In this document: positions 11,441 through 23,480 of the stretch, in pieces
How the letters are laid out: each line of letters begins with the position of its first letter
Position numbering within the stretch: the stretch's first letter is position 1
Origin: Cornus controversa
Taxonomy: Eukaryota; Streptophyta; Magnoliopsida; Cornales; Cornaceae
Assembly: GCA_026545225.1 (NCBI GenBank)
Contig: CM048847.1
Location: 9,418,501-9,482,500 of the forward strand
Direction of reading: 5' to 3'
Length of the DNA: 64,000 bases
Notes under the pieces: model-generated
The model's database searches: none
Told to the model about the DNA's origin: nothing
The model's input: the letters and a program-made list of their open reading frames with translations, nothing else
Made by a program: the position numbers and the translations under genes

Positions 11441-12750
11441 CTCCTGCACTCGTTGGTAGTATGGCCGAAGTCACTGTGGAGGGAACAATATTTATTCTTG
11501 TCCCTCTGTTCTGGGGGTTATCTAATGGCCGGAGGTGAGTGAAAGATTCCTTTTCTCTTATTTTCATAGTAAAGCCTAACCAGAGACATCTTTGGAGGTG
11601 TGATCTTCTCTTCAATCTTCTACTTTTTTGCGACCTTTGGTGCAGAAGCCTGGTGTAACTCGAGACGGTTTGGCCTTAGCAACTTGGGACTTTATTTGTT
11701 GTGCTATAGTGATCAAAGTCCATCGCTGTCTTCTTGCTACCTCGTCTTCCTCTATCCTTAGATACTTCTGAGCTCGAAAGTTCAGGCGCCCATATTTTTT
11801 GGGGCATTATTTTACCAAGGATCAGTGGAACCCCTTTTTTGGAGAGACTACTATCTTGAAAGCTTTCACTGTTGTGGTCTGATCGCACTAATCTATCTTG
11901 TACTTCCCCAATTTGAAGCGAGTTAGGAAAGATTTTAACGTCTCCCCTTTGGTCTGCTTCATGGTGAACACCGAGGAGATTGTCCTTTTTCATTCCTCGT
12001 TTCCTGCATACTGGGCCACGAACAACAAGCATAGCTTGTTAAAGTTCAAAATCGAATGAGGTGGTTGTTGTTTGAACTAGAGTAATGTTGGTCCACCCAG
12101 ACTGGATGGAAATATTTTGCATATAAGTGTATCATTTTCGACATCCAGTGTCATCTTCTACTGGTATTAGTAAATGTGCTCCACCGGATCTGTCTTCTCA
12201 TCGAAGGTAGCGAATGTTGGCAGGGAAAATCTCCTTGGCCTTTTAGTTCTGATTACATTCTTGGTGAAGGGAGACTCAGTCAGCCTGGTGGTAGCAAGCG
12301 TTTGTTTAGCCGGATAGCAAGACTAGTCGCCTTTCAATTCGTCAATCTCCCATTGCATCTGGGCCCTCTACTCTGGGTAAAACTGCACGGGATCAATCTG
12401 ATCTTTGTCGGGTTGGCTAAGGTGAGACTGCCTACTAGCAGACATGATGCGAGGCACTCAATGAGTGGTTACTCGACCCGACTCCCTCATTTTGTTATCG
12501 TCCAGGGTTCCTAGCGCTTTTGGCGTGCTCTACCCTTGCTTGAAGATTTGCGATCTGTTGACGCAGACCATCATTCTGCTAGGTGAATGGGTGAATATTT
12601 GGGTATGCCAGTGGATCCTGGGCATTTGGTTGTATGGGCGGTACCCCCCGTTGATTTCTAGCGGGCTGGCCTAATTCTACCGCATCGTAAGTATTTCTCC
12701 TTGTGTGCACCGTGATTATAAGTTTTCCAAGTTTTGAAAAATGATTGAAC
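11440..12750 (-). pseudogene. Element B gag, decayed
   Basis: Minus-strand reading. Near 12166-12210 is PTFATFDEKTDPVEHI, the typical Tat-type gag entry motif. Basic, Ser-rich segments follow, and near 11440-11510 a zinc knuckle CSLHSDFGHTTNEC (CX2-3C...H...C layout of Tat gag). Several stops and frame changes separate these blocks. The region starts close to the primer site at 12755-12770 as expected. Confidence 0.7.
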
Positions 12751-12754
12751 ACTT

Positions 12755-12770
12755 CCAACAGATGGTGCCA
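12755..12770 (-). other. Element B primer-binding site
   Basis: TGGCACCATCTGTTGG on the minus strand, 3 bp inside the 5' LTR. This is close to the TGGCGCCGTCTGTGG-type site of Tat/Retand elements. Its position fixes the orientation of B. Confidence 0.7.
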
Positions 12771-12773
12771 AAG

Positions 12774-13185
12774 TGTAGATACAAAAAATTGCTTAACTAT
12801 TTATTGGTAATCAATTTGATGCACACACCCAATATAAACTGAGAACTCAATACTTTTCCAGAGAGAAATCTCAAGAGAGGATTTAAGGATCCCTTTCATT
12901 CATCCCCTATTGGATATTTATACAAGTTGGAATTAGAATCCCTTTAGGACTCTAATTCCCTTATTTACAACTAAATTTATTCTTAAGGATTTGAATTCCT
13001 TTTTGAGTTTGGGCTTGTATTAGAGTTGAGCCGTTTCAGCCTTTAAGTGGGGCGACTTGGCCCTTTATCATTCTTAACTCAATCCTTTGGACCTTCAGTT
13101 GATACATGGACTCAAACCAACTTGGGCCTGGCCAATTCGTTTATCAGTTCAGCCCATTGGACCAAGCGAGAATTTTGCCCCTATA
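12774..13185 (-). repeat. Element B 5' LTR (412 bp)
   Basis: Starts TGTAGATAC and ends CTATA on the plus strand; the partner copy is 1324-1735. It is followed directly by the AGCGT target duplication at 13186-13190. Confidence 0.85.
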
Positions 13186-15905
13186 AGCGTCAATTAGATG
13201 ATTTGAAAGCTAAAGACTTTATTAGACCGAGTGCATCACTGTGGGGAGCACCGGTGTTGTTATCTAAACAAAAATATGATTCTTTGAGATTGTGCATCGA
13301 TTATCGAAATTGAATCAAGTGACAATCAAGAACAAGTATCCATTACCGAGGATAGATAACCTATTTGATCAATTAAAGGGAGCTCACTACTTTTCAAAAA
13401 TTACTTTAAGGTCGGGATATTACCAATTGAGGGTTAAGGATAAGGATATCCATAAAATGGATTTTCAAACATAGTATAGACATTATAAATTCCTTGTAAT
13501 ACCATTTGGTTTGACTAATGCACCGGTGGCATTTATGGACTTAACGAACTGCGCATTTCATGAGTATCTAGACACTTTTGTGGTAGTGTTTTTTAGATAA
13601 TATACTTGTGTACTCATCTTCGGAGGAGGAGCATGAGTTATATTTGAGGACAGTTTTGCAAATTCTTAGAGAGCACCAATTGTATACTAAATATGAAAAG
13701 TGCGAGTTTTGTCTCCAAGAGGTGAAATTCCTTGGACATGTTGTTTCTGGAAGTGGAGTCTTTGTTGATCCATCTAAGATTGAGGTCAAGACGAGTTGGG
13801 AGAGTCTAAAGAGTGTCTTTGAGATTCAGAGTTTTCTTTGTTTAGTGGGCTACTACAGGAGGTTTGTGAAAGACTTCTCTACTATTGCAACTCCTATGAC
13901 ATGACTCACTTATAAGGGTATAAAGTTTGTGTGGAACAAAGCATGTGAGTTACCTTTCGTGAATTGAAGAAGTGGTTAACTACAACTCCTATTTTGGTGA
14001 TACCCGAGCGTGGCTTGTGGTATGTGATTTATTGTGATGCTTCAGGAAGCAGACTGGGTTGTGTATTGATGCAATGTGACGAAATAGTTGCTTATGAGTC
14101 AAGGTAATTAAAGACTCATGAGTATAACTATTCTACGCATGATTTGGAACTGCGTCGATGATATTTACCTTGAAAGGGTGGAGACACTACTTGTATAGTA
14201 AGAGATTCGAGGTGTATTCGGATCACAAAAGTCTCAAGTACCTTTTCTCCCAAAAGGACTTGAAGATAAGACAGATGCAATGGGTTGAGTATATGGAAGA
14301 TTACAATTTTGATCTGTAATACCATCCGGGGAAAACAAATGTAGTGGCGGATGTATTCAGTAGAAAGTCTCACAGGACTCTAACTATCATAGCCAAGCGG
14401 GAATGGAAAATGATGGAAGATTTCTCAGCGTTGGGATTATACTTCAGTAATGATAGTGAGCCAATTATGTTGTTTAGCTTAGTAGCTCAACCTATCCTTG
14501 TGAGCAAGATAATTGAGGCACAAAAATGAGATAATGAGTTGGAGGTCATTCACCTACAGATTGTTAGTGGTACGACAGTGGAGGGTTAGACCCTACATTC
14601 TGATGGGGGTTTACGATTCAGATGATTGATGGTAGTTCTTTATAATTATCGTGATGATGTATTACGGGAATTTCATCATTCTCGTTTTGTAGTTCATCTT
14701 GGTGGCATGAAGATGTACCACAATTTGAGGCACCAATATTGGTGGCAAGGTATGAAGAGGGATGTAGCACAATTTGTGACGAGATGTCTTACTTGTCAGC
14801 AAGTGAAGGCGGAACATCAAAAGCCAGCTGGGTTATTACAGCCATTACCAGTGGTAAAGTGGAAATGGGAACATATTACCATGGATTTTGTGATAAGTCT
14901 TCCAAGATCAAACAAAGGCAATGATACAGTTTGGGTCATCATGAAAATATTGACCAAAACAGCACCCTTCTTGCCTATGAGGTTGACTGATGATGTGAGG
15001 AGGCTAAGTAAGCAATATGTAGAACAGATCATGAGGTTACATGGGGTCCAGTATCCATTGTATCGAATAGGGATCCAAGATTTAATTAGATATTCTGGCA
15101 GGGATTCCAGACAGTATTGGATACAAAGTTGTTCTTTAGCACAACATTTCTTCCTCAGATTGACGGACAGTCGGAACGGACTATTCAGATACTGGAGGAT
15201 TTTGTGCTTGTATCTTAGATGTTGACGGTGGTTGGGAGGACCATTTGCCACTTATGGAGTTTGCGTACAACAACAATTATTAGATGGTACCATTTGAAGC
15301 GTTGTATGACAGACCTTGTAGATCTCTATTTTATTGGACTGAGGTGGGCGAGACTGCAACCTTAGGATCAAATATTTTGCATGAGACTATTGAAAAGATC
15401 AAGTTGATTAGACAATGATTGTAGACAACTCATAGTCGACAAAAGAGTTATGCCAATAGGAGGTGGTGACCGTTATCCTTTGAGGTGGGAGACTATATGT
15501 TTTTTAAGGTTTTATCATGAAAATGATTGATGCGATTTAGATAGAATGACAAGTTATTTCCTAGATACATTTGACCATTTAAGATCTTAAAGTGTGTTCA
15601 TGAGGTGGCTTACAGATTGGCCTTGCCACCACAGTTAGAAAAGAGTCATAATGTATTCCATGTTTCATTGTTGAGGAAATATAAATCTGATCCATCTCAT
15701 GTTTTGAGTTGGGTAGACATTAAGGTCGACAAAGATGTCACCTATGAGGAGAGACCAGTTCAGATTCTTGATGCTCGAGAACAAATTCTGAGGGGTAAGA
15801 CCACTCATTTGATCAAAGTTTTGTGGCATCATCATAATGTTGAGAGGTTACCTTAGAGCGAGACCAAGAAGTTTATTCTAACTATCCGGACTTCATGTTT
15901 AAGGA
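13186..15905 (+). pseudogene. Element A pol: RT, RNase H, integrase and chromodomain, decayed
   Basis: Continues the reading broken at 1323. RT: PSASLWGAPVL, LCIDY near 13290-13305, GYYQLRV, FGLTNAP near 13505-13525; the catalytic block near 13580-13610 is frameshifted. After it come [19 protein letters not shown] and [10 protein letters not shown]. RNase H: YCDASGSRLGCVLMQ near 14030. Integrase: the zinc-finger region with [11 protein letters not shown] near 14788-14818 and the first Asp in TMDFVISLP near 14875-14905. The stretch holding the other catalytic residues is scrambled after 15050. The C-terminus (15605-15856) has [20 protein letters not shown] and the chromodomain stretch ILDAREQILRGKTT. 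Stops and frameshifts occur throughout. The polypurine tract and the first part of the 3' LTR appear deleted at about 15905. Confidence 0.88.
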
Positions 15906-16156
15906 CCTTTATATATTTTTGGGAAAGTTTTGGGAACATTTGGTAAAACTTGACTTTTTTAGGTGATGCGTGTCCCGTGGGCCTGAAAAATTTGAAAGTG
16001 TCTAAATGACACCAAATTTGGTGAGTAATTTAAACAAAATATTTGATGCACTACGGAATCAATTTCGGGTCCGTAAGAGTTACAGAAAGTGAAAACGGAG
16101 CCCAGAAAGGTTTAATGAGTGACTAGTGGCATTTTCGTAAATAAAGGAGTTAAGTC

Positions 16157-16165
16157 TATAAATAG
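16157..16165 (+). promoter_or_regulatory. Candidate TATA box in LTR A
   Basis: TATAAATAG preceded by AAGTC. The same motif sits at the equivalent place in the minus-strand LTRs L (38536-38544) and M (44997-45005). A second copy of AAGTCTATAAATAGC occurs at 16226-16240, inside the fold-back structure. Confidence 0.5.
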
Positions 16166-16197
16166 CAAAAAGGAGAATGCTGAGTTGATGTGTATTA

Positions 16198-16306
16198 TTC
16201 TTTGGCACCTTCCGATTATCGTCCCAAGTCTATAAATAGCAATTTATTCTTTCCTTCTCCATTGAATTTGAGGGACTTGGGACGATAATCGGAAGGTGCC
16301 AAAGAA
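16198..16306. repeat. Perfect 33-bp inverted repeat with 43-nt spacer in LTR A
   Basis: The left arm 16198-16230 and right arm 16274-16306 are exact reverse complements over all 33 bases (the right arm begins GACTTGGGACGATAATC). Related LTRs have only the right-arm version at this place, so the left arm is an inverted extra copy. The spacer contains a second TATAAATAG. Confidence 0.95.
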
Positions 16307-18390
16307 GAAAGAGTTGGTCTACATATTGAGGGTTGGAGTTTGATCCATTCGGAATCGAATTCAGAGAAAGTTGAATTTTTGTGATGCATTGGGGAAATCA
16401 TTTGAAAGCTTTTCCAAATTGAGGTAGGGATGCCTAACCTATGAAATTCGGGGTTTTGTGAGTATATTTGTTATTTATGGCAACCAATTGGTTATGTGGG
16501 TATAATCAGATGTCTTTCAAGGTTAAAACATGCTAGATAATACTACTTAATGAATTATCAAAGTTAAATGATATATTTACATGCTATAATTGCCTTAGAT
16601 GATTATATAAGCATGTTGAGGTTGAAATGTGAAGGAACTATATGTATTCATATGTAATTATGAAGATGACACTTATGTTCTTGATGAATTATCTTGAAAC
16701 CATGTTTGGATGTGAAAGCATATTTGATTATCAATATAAGTGCTATGAAATGTGCAATATGTGAAACATGTGTAACTTGAAAGTATGTGACGTTTATTTG
16801 AAAAATGTGCAAGCATGACAATTAGTATTGTATTACTTTGAATTGAAATTGCATGGTGAACATGAATATATAGGAATGCATCTTCATTAATTGGCATAGT
16901 GAGGGTGGTGAGCTCAATTGGGCGTGAATGTCCTCTTGACGAGGGATGAGGTAATTCTGTAAGGGGAACCCTCGTGGGGAGGACCGGTAAAGGAACCCTA
17001 ATTATATAGAAGGGGATACTCCCTAAAACGAAGTCCTATGATGAGGTGGACTGGTATAAAAACCTCGGATAGGTGGGATTGGGCTGCCCGGGAAATTGAA
17101 ACCCAATAGTTATGTGGATAGTATGAAGTAGTTATGCATATCACATTGCATTATACATTGCTTGTGATATGGTTATGAAGTACGTATATTTTCTTAACTT
17201 TATTAAATGAAAATATATGTTTATGTGGTATTCACGGAACTTACGAAATTGTGTTTTAGACATTCCTATTGAGCATGTTGTAGCTCATCCCATGAGTATT
17301 AAGTCTTTTCAAGAAATAAAAAGGAGTGTTAGAGTCTCCCCAATAGTGAGTTGGCGTGGAGTAGTATTGTAGAGACCGTGACCAATTTTGGCCGGTTTAC
17401 CGTTTTTTCATCATTTTCGCTATAAATGCGTTTTGAATGATGTTATGGATGTTACGAGAGTGGGAAACATGTTTGGAAGGTTAATTTGAGGTTTATGGAA
17501 GTTTTTGGGACATTTGGAAAAGTTTGACTTTTTGGTCAAACCGGGGCCCGAGATGCGACTTAAGTGGGCCCTGGAATCCAGAAAATTCTCGAAAATATTT
17601 ATTTTTGAGAATGACTTAGATGAAATGTTTAGAGAGTAGAGGAAGTGATTTCGAGACCGTAGGAGTTTTCAGAATCGAAAACTGAGCCAGGAAGGTGCGT
17701 TAAGTGGCCCGGGGGTATTTTGGTCTTTTTGCGGCCTTGGGACTTTAAATATCAGATGTGGCAGAGATATTTCATATCTCTAATGTCCCAGTAGCCGGCC
17801 ATGGCTTCTTTCTCTCTCTTCTTTCTCCCTCTTACTTCTCTCTAGGTTTTGGAGGCCTTCGGGTGTGATTCGTGATCCGCCGAAGAAGGGAGATACGTAG
17901 GGGACGGCTAGGGCTCCCCTTTGAACCGATCAAAGTTGTGGTTTAGCAAGGTTGACATTGCTGGAATTTTGGTGAAGTGCTTGGAAGGTCTTCATTTTCG
18001 AGGTAGGGGTTCTTCTTCTCTTCTAATTGTCGATTCTAGGGTTTCGGGTGAAGAAGAGAGGTGTAGGTTGTGTTTCACATGCTTTAGGATGGTGAGAGGT
18101 GTGAAAAGTTGTGTTTTCTTCTTCTCTAGAGTCCTATCTTTTCACAATTGTGTATATTATGTTGGTGGTAGCATGTGGGTTTGAAGTATGTGAGTGTAAG
18201 AAATTGATACATAGGCATTATGTGGTCAATTTGGTGTATATGTGGAAAATGTGTACCAAGTATCATATATGTGATTATATGTGAGAATGTGGTTGTTGAA
18301 TGCATGTTAGTTCTATATGCTAAAATTATGCATTGAGTGTAGCATAAGTAAAGTATGCTAATTTTGAAGTTGTATGCATATGAGATGATA

Positions 18391-18716
18391 CACGGGGCTT
18401 CGGAGTGGTCCAACCGTGTGGTGAGATGTGGTAAAATTATCCACTATGTATGGCCCTCAGAGTGGACCCGCCATACTAAGGCTTAATGCCTAGGATCAGA
18501 GTATGTCCAATACTAATGACCCCTCGGAGTTGTCCCGGTCATAGGATGATTATCAGAGAATGTCCAAGATTTGTGAGCCTCGGAGTTGTCCCCTCACTCT
18601 ATGGCAATCCCATATATTGCTATGGTAGAATGACCTTTCGAAGTTGTCCCGGTCATAGGATGGTTATCGGAGGTGTCCAAGGTTACATGATCCTCGGAGC
18701 GGCCCAATCATGTAGG
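18391..18716 (+). repeat. Hairpin array in unit G
   Basis: Same positions and stems as in F. Stems ACACGG/CCGTGT, GTATGG/CCATAC, ATGACC/GGTCAT (twice), GTGAG/CTCAC and ACATGAT/ATCATGT each enclose a loop with a CGGAG-TTGTCC-like core. Loop bases differ from F at several places (for example TCAGAG for TCGGAG), while every stem listed remains fully paired. Confidence 0.85.
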
Positions 18717-19435
18717 GTATCGGATGAGGACCGAGAGAGAGAGCATTTACTTTCCATAATGCTTTTATATTTGAACATGTTATACATGATTTGTGATGCA
18801 TGCAATCCTCTTTAATTGCATTTGTTAAATTGTTTGTGAGATTGTGGATGTGGCATATAGTGTATTCATATGCATTCCATGTAGGTCGTGTCGGGTCGGC
18901 ACTTAGAAGGGTTGGGGAACCTTTACTGAGCCGCAGTGGTGCTCACCCCTTTATTATAAACTCTTTTACAGATAAAGCGCCGATGACGGATGGGACTTGA
19001 GAGTGTCCAAGTGGAACATTAGTGGTGGCTTTGCTATCTTTTGGATTTGTGCATTTTTGTGGCTATCCATGCCGGCTTGTGGCATGTGACTTCCTTTTAA
19101 GTTGTGGTCGTACTTTGGACATATGTACTTTTGATGTATGTATTGGATTATAAACTTGTTGGGTGTGGAAAGACAACGGTTTAATTTATGTAATGCCCAT
19201 GGTGGCACTTAATTCATTTTGATGATGTTTTCATTATGAATGGGTTGTGTTTGTGAAAGAAATGATTCATTTTGGTGTATGAAGTCAATTATGAATGTGA
19301 TCTTGAGAGTGAGATTGGTGTTGGAACCTTCCATTTATGTTTTTAATCATGTTTGAGGGGTTCTAGGATGATAGGATGTTGATTGGCCTTCAAATGAACC
19401 ATGTATAGGGTTGTTGGAGGTCCCGGGTAGTGCAT

Positions 19436-19676
19436 TTCGATCAATCGAGATGCCTATTTCGATCAATCGAAACCCCCATTTCGATTGATCGAAGGGGTGA
19501 TGATTTATGGTGATTTTTAGAGTCCAGAAAGGGGGAATTTCGATCAATCGAAACCCCCATTTCGATCAATCGAGATATTGCAGGTCTGGGGTCCCGAAAG
19601 GGTGAAAATCTCGCTTGCATTTCAATCAATCGAGATTCAATTTCGATCAATCGAAGTGAATTTTCGATCAATCGAG
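19436..19676 (+). repeat. Palindrome cluster in unit G (TTTCGAT-YR-ATCGAAA)
   Basis: About eight sites of the form TTTCGATCAATCGA or TTTCGATTGATCGA, some with one changed base, lie within 240 bp. Arms TTTCGAT and ATCGAAA are complementary around a CA or TG centre. The block is followed by the conserved ACGTAATTTCTTCGTTCTAG sequence. Confidence 0.9.
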
Positions 19677-20188
19677 ATTACTATTCACAGCTTTTTCCAA
19701 AACTTCATTTTGACGTAATTTCTTCGTTCTAGATCAGAATTGAGTGTGGTTTTTTTTTAAACTTGAGTATTTTTGGATTCTCTATCCAATGGTGTAAGCC
19801 TCAGTTCTAGATTCCAAACACAGAAATTTTTGAGGCTCGAAAGTGAGTGATTCTTAAAAGTGTGGGCAAGTAAATGTTCACTAAGGTGTGTGATTTGATG
19901 TAGGGCCCATGGGGATTAGTTAAGCTGGATTTGGGTGCATTCATATGCAAGAATTGAGTTAAGCTTCCGCGGTGAATGAGGGTAATGAGGCCTATTGGGC
20001 TAAATGGACGGTTTAACCTCCGGTTCTCCGAGAGTTGGAAATCGGGGCGTTATAGCATGGTATTAAACCTTGATACTAATGCGTTGAGTGTAATTGAGAT
20101 TGTTCACAGGGTTAAGTGAACGGGTTCACACTCGGGATTCGGGGTTTGTCCGGGGAAGTCCCGGTGGTCCGAGTTTCGGGGCGTGACA

Positions 20189-21154
20189 AGTATCATTTCA
20201 TTTAAAGACTTAAAATGTTTTATTTTAAGGCATGTTTGGAATGTGGACTATATGCATGTGATGAACATGTATAAGACTTGCTATATTTTGAGAATATATT
20301 ATATTTATATTTTTTGATTTCATACTTCATATGTATGTTGCGAGTATAGTAAATGCTAGACAATGAGCATGATGATTCGTATTTCCATTAATGTCCATTT
20401 ATGCATGTATGTTAATGGGGAATGATTGAGATAAAGAACCATAAAAATAAGCTAAGTGTTGTGTGTATAATGAACCATTCTTCTTGATTATGCACAATGA
20501 TGGTGAAAGTGGTAAGTGATGAGGAATTGACGTATAGAATAATTCCTTTGAGTTGTGAACCTGGTGGAGGGCAATTTGAGACTTGAAAACAGAGGAAAAC
20601 ATGTTAAGGAGACTTTCAGCTGGCTGAAAGATCCTTCAGCCGTTCAAAATGGTGAGATATCGAGAATTTGTAATTTCAGGCTCTACAAGTACCTATTTCG
20701 GTCGATCGAAACTACCCACCAGCTGACTGAAATGCAGCCTTTGGCCGACCGAAGCTGAAGGGTAGCCAGCTGATGGATTGCCCAGGTTTCAGCCAACTGG
20801 TGGGACATTCATCAGCCTACCGAAACCTGCATGTGGGTTTAATATGTACCGTTGAGGATTAAGAGTTTGCGTGTCCTACTTATGGGTTGATGGTGCGATT
20901 GTTAAGCTTCCGCTGTGTAATAAGAATGATGAATGAGACTAGCTCCCAAGTATTCCATAGAGGAGACTTAGAGTGAATGTTAAGCTTTCGCGAATTTGGC
21001 TTGGTGGTCCATGGGGGAAACGAGAGTGAGAAATGATAGTTTGTCATGGTTGTCCGGGTCATGGGATGACGATTGAGTAGTCATGACACCTCATTACCGG
21101 AAGTTCGGACTTTGACCGGGGGAGTCCCGGCAGTCTGAATTTTAGGGTGTGACA
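20189..21154 (+). repeat. Element A 3' LTR, right part
   Basis: Resumes with AGTAT (20189-20193, target duplication of G) and continues to GGGTGTGACA at 21154. Near 20695-20830 it has its own short-palindrome block (TTTCGGTCGATCGAAA, CAGCTGACTG and relatives). The LTR is followed by TCATT; the matching left flank of A lies outside the window. Confidence 0.75.
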
Positions 21155-23002
21155 TCATTCACATCTAAATGCATTGTAAATCCCTAGATCCATCCATACA
21201 ACATTGCTATATAAATAAAATGCTATAAAATCATAAATCCCATACATTTGATGCAAATCATACATTTTATTGAGCATCTCTCCAAAACCCATAATTGTCC
21301 ACATGATTTACATAAGAGAATCTAAATGAAATACAAGTCCCTTATCCGTAATTGAAACATAAAAGAGGTATCAACATGACACAAGCTGGCATGGATAACA
21401 ATATAACCAATGTCTAAAATAAACTACAAAAAGCCATAAGGAACTCCACTTGGATATTCAATTCTTGTCCATCACCGGTGCCTTATCTGTAAAAGGTTTT
21501 GGGGGGGGGGGGGAAGAGGGGTGAGCAAAGCAACGAGCTCAGTAGGAATGCCCCAACCCACCTAGGCATCAACCCGACACTAACCTACATGATATGCAAC
21601 TATGATGTCGCTACACTTAACATATATGAAGTTTTCATGTCAAACCTACGCAAATTTAATTCAAGTATAAATATATTTAATCCATTCATCATGTTTAACA
21701 GTTGAAACACATAAGTATCAAGGTATTAACATCTTCTTCGGTTATAATCCAATACATAGACATGATTGGTCAACTCCAATGATCATGTGGTGTTGGACAA
21801 CTCCGACAACACCCGTATGATTTGAACAACTCTGAAAAATTATACTTTCTCGACAATATATTGGTCTTGCCATTGTGAGTGGACAACTCCGACGGTCACA
21901 AGATTTTGGACAACTACGAATTCTTGGCATTAGCCTTGGTATGATTGGGCAACTCTAATGGTCATACCTTAGTGGTTAATTATACCATTTCAATAACATG
22001 GTTGGGAAACTCCGAACCCCATGTACGAATCACTTGGGCAATCCTCCGATAATTACCTATACATGCGTATCAAGCTCATATAACACATAGCATATCCTTA
22101 CAAACAACATTTAATCACATACATGCTCACAATCATACACATAATTCACATATGCATAAAATTCACCATATGACTAGATACGCTCTTATATCATACACAT
22201 TGTATGTATAATCTCATAATTCATCATGCAACACCATATAAACCAAACTAACATGTATAAACATATAATAAGAGGGCAAAAACTAAATCACTTAACCCTA
22301 CCATCCTACTATACATGTTAACATACCTAAATCATTCCCAACCTCACCAAAACCCTAATAATCGATGAATAAGAAGGAATAAACGCCCCCACCTAGAATT
22401 TGAAGACTTTCTAGCAATTTTTTAGAATTCCTCCAAGTTCTACCTTGCTGAAATTCACGTTTGTTCAATTCAAACCAAGCCCTTGACCCGTAGAGAAAGT
22501 TGTCCTTCTTCGAGAACTTCTTAATCCAAGCTCTAGGGTTCCAAAATAAAGAGAGAAGGAAGAGATATGAAGAGGGAGAGAGAGAGAGAGGATTTGACCT
22601 GCTGTTCTGGGCTTTTCAAAATGGCTGTAAGTCTCAGCCTTAAATATTTATAATATCTAAGGTGCGAAATGACTGAACTGCCCCCGGGCCACTTAACGTA
22701 CCCTCCCGATCTCCATTTTTGATTTCGAAAGTGTCTAAGGTTACGGAATCACTTCCTTAATTCTTTAAACATTTCATTTGGTTCAAAACCAAAAATAAAT
22801 ATTTTTCAGAAATTTTCCAGATTTCTGGGCCCACAGAGTCTCGCAGACCCAAAATTCTCAAATTTCATCAAATGCTCTCAAAATTTCCCCAAACCTCTTA
22901 ACAAATTTCCAAATATGTTTTCCACATTTAAAATTCATTTATGATGAAAACGATGAATACAAAAAAAATCGGTCAAAATTGGACCCAGTCTCTATAGTTA
23001 AT
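21155..23002 (-). repeat. LTR H (minus strand), truncated at its 3' side
   Basis: The reverse complement starts TATAGAGACTGGG near 23002, which matches the TGTAGAGACCGTG start of F-type LTRs, and carries the same landmarks in order. These are the TTGAC/GGGCCC promoter-side block, a CT-rich stretch with AGAGAGAGAG (22577-22592), the hairpin array (21765-22037) and CTTTTACAGATAAGGCACCGG near 21475-21500. The part that should follow is missing where LTR A ends at 21154. A 12-nt run of G at 21500-21513 interrupts it. A likely reading is that element A inserted into H. Confidence 0.75.
21765..22037 (-). repeat. Hairpin array in LTR H, with different stems
   Basis: On the plus strand (complement): ACATGAT/ATCATGT, GGTGTTG/CAACACC, GTATGATTT/AAATTATAC (one G-T pair), TTGTGA/TCACAA, GGTATGA/TCATACC and ACATGG/CCATGT. 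Each encloses a loop with the complement of the GGAGTTG-CC core (GACAACTCC or close). Most stems differ from those of F and G, yet remain paired. Confidence 0.85.
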
Positions 23003-23280
23003 GTGCAATGCAACAAACTTTACAAATGATCTTATAGTACCCCATATGGTCCCATTTAGTAGTATTAGTTTTTCATATATACAAAGTTAATATAGCAGCC
23101 AATAGTTCAGGCAAACAAATGAGAAGAACCATTAAAAGATAAAAAAAAAAAAAAAAAATCTCATGCATTAGGATATTGACAATATAAACTTAAAAGTTTA
23201 GAACACACACTATAATAAAACTCTCTTACTTTTGGTTCAAAATTTCTTACACAAAGTAGAGACTAATGAGGTAAGTTACA
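23003..23280. other. AT-rich spacer, nothing recognised
   Basis: Contains a short poly(A) run near 23140-23157. No ORF, RNA or transposon terminus could be supported. Confidence 0.4.
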
Positions 23281-23480
23281 TTAAGAGCTTGTTGCAAACC
23301 TTTCCACCAATTTAGTGTAATCCAAAGGGAAAGAGACACCATCATCGTTTGCATCCCCACTAAGCACACCACTCATTGAGTACCAAACATGATATCTCCT
23401 AGGTAGAAGCTGATGTTCCAGAAGTTCATTCCAGAATTGTCCAAAAGCTTTCTTGCATGACCCAAAAGATAAAAAATGCA
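23281..23480 (-). pseudogene. Unassigned C-terminal exon-like ORF
   Basis: A 66-codon minus-strand ORF ends in a proper stop. Composition is protein-like (aromatic-rich, GQFWNELLEHQLL and GVSFPLDYTKLVERF). Codons upstream of its Met (through about 23580, KAQFDELEIVVDH and similar) also look coding but hit a stop. It does not resemble retroelement proteins that I recognise, and looks like the last exon of a host gene or a captured gene fragment downstream of a LINE. I cannot name the family. Confidence 0.35.

Larger units (their letters stand above)
1324..13185 (-). mobile_element. Element B: Tat-type Ty3/gypsy LTR retrotransposon, nested in A
   Basis: Two related 412-bp LTRs (1324-1735 and 12774-13185) are flanked by the 5-bp duplication AGCGT (1319-1323 and 13186-13190). 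Removing the insert restores the RT reading of host element A exactly. All Gag-Pol similarity inside is on the minus strand, so the 5' LTR is the right-hand copy. The order on the minus strand is LTR, primer site, gag, protease, [remnant C replacing RT], RNase H, integrase, 90-bp tandem repeat, antisense ORF region, polypurine tract, LTR. A long stretch between integrase and 3' LTR carrying an antisense ORF is characteristic of the Tat lineage. Every coding part has stops or frameshifts, so B is not autonomous. Confidence 0.85.
15906..17367 (+). repeat. Element A 3' LTR, left part
   Basis: Homologous in outline to the LTRs of F, L and M. Near the start it shares the GGAAAGTTTTGGGA...TTGACTTTTT block found about 150 bp inside the other LTRs, so the LTR start is missing. 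Pol-like reading ends just before it. The LTR is cut at 17367 by unit G; AGTAT at 17363-17367 is the left duplication. Confidence 0.75.
17368..20188 (+). mobile_element. Unit G: F-type LTR plus primer site and a different LTR terminus, nested in LTR A
   Basis: Starts TGTAGAGACCGTGACC like the LTRs of F and follows them to about 20054 (GGGGCGTTATA). It then contains ATGGTATTAAACC, a mutated primer site like that of F, and about 80 bp of leader. It ends with a sequence resembling the LTR A end (CCCGGTGGTCCGAG...GGGGCGTGACA). The whole unit is flanked by AGTAT (17363-17367 and 20189-20193). It is therefore not a plain solo LTR but a collapsed element with unlike ends. It carries the hairpin array (18391-18716) and the palindrome cluster (19436-19676). 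Confidence 0.8.
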
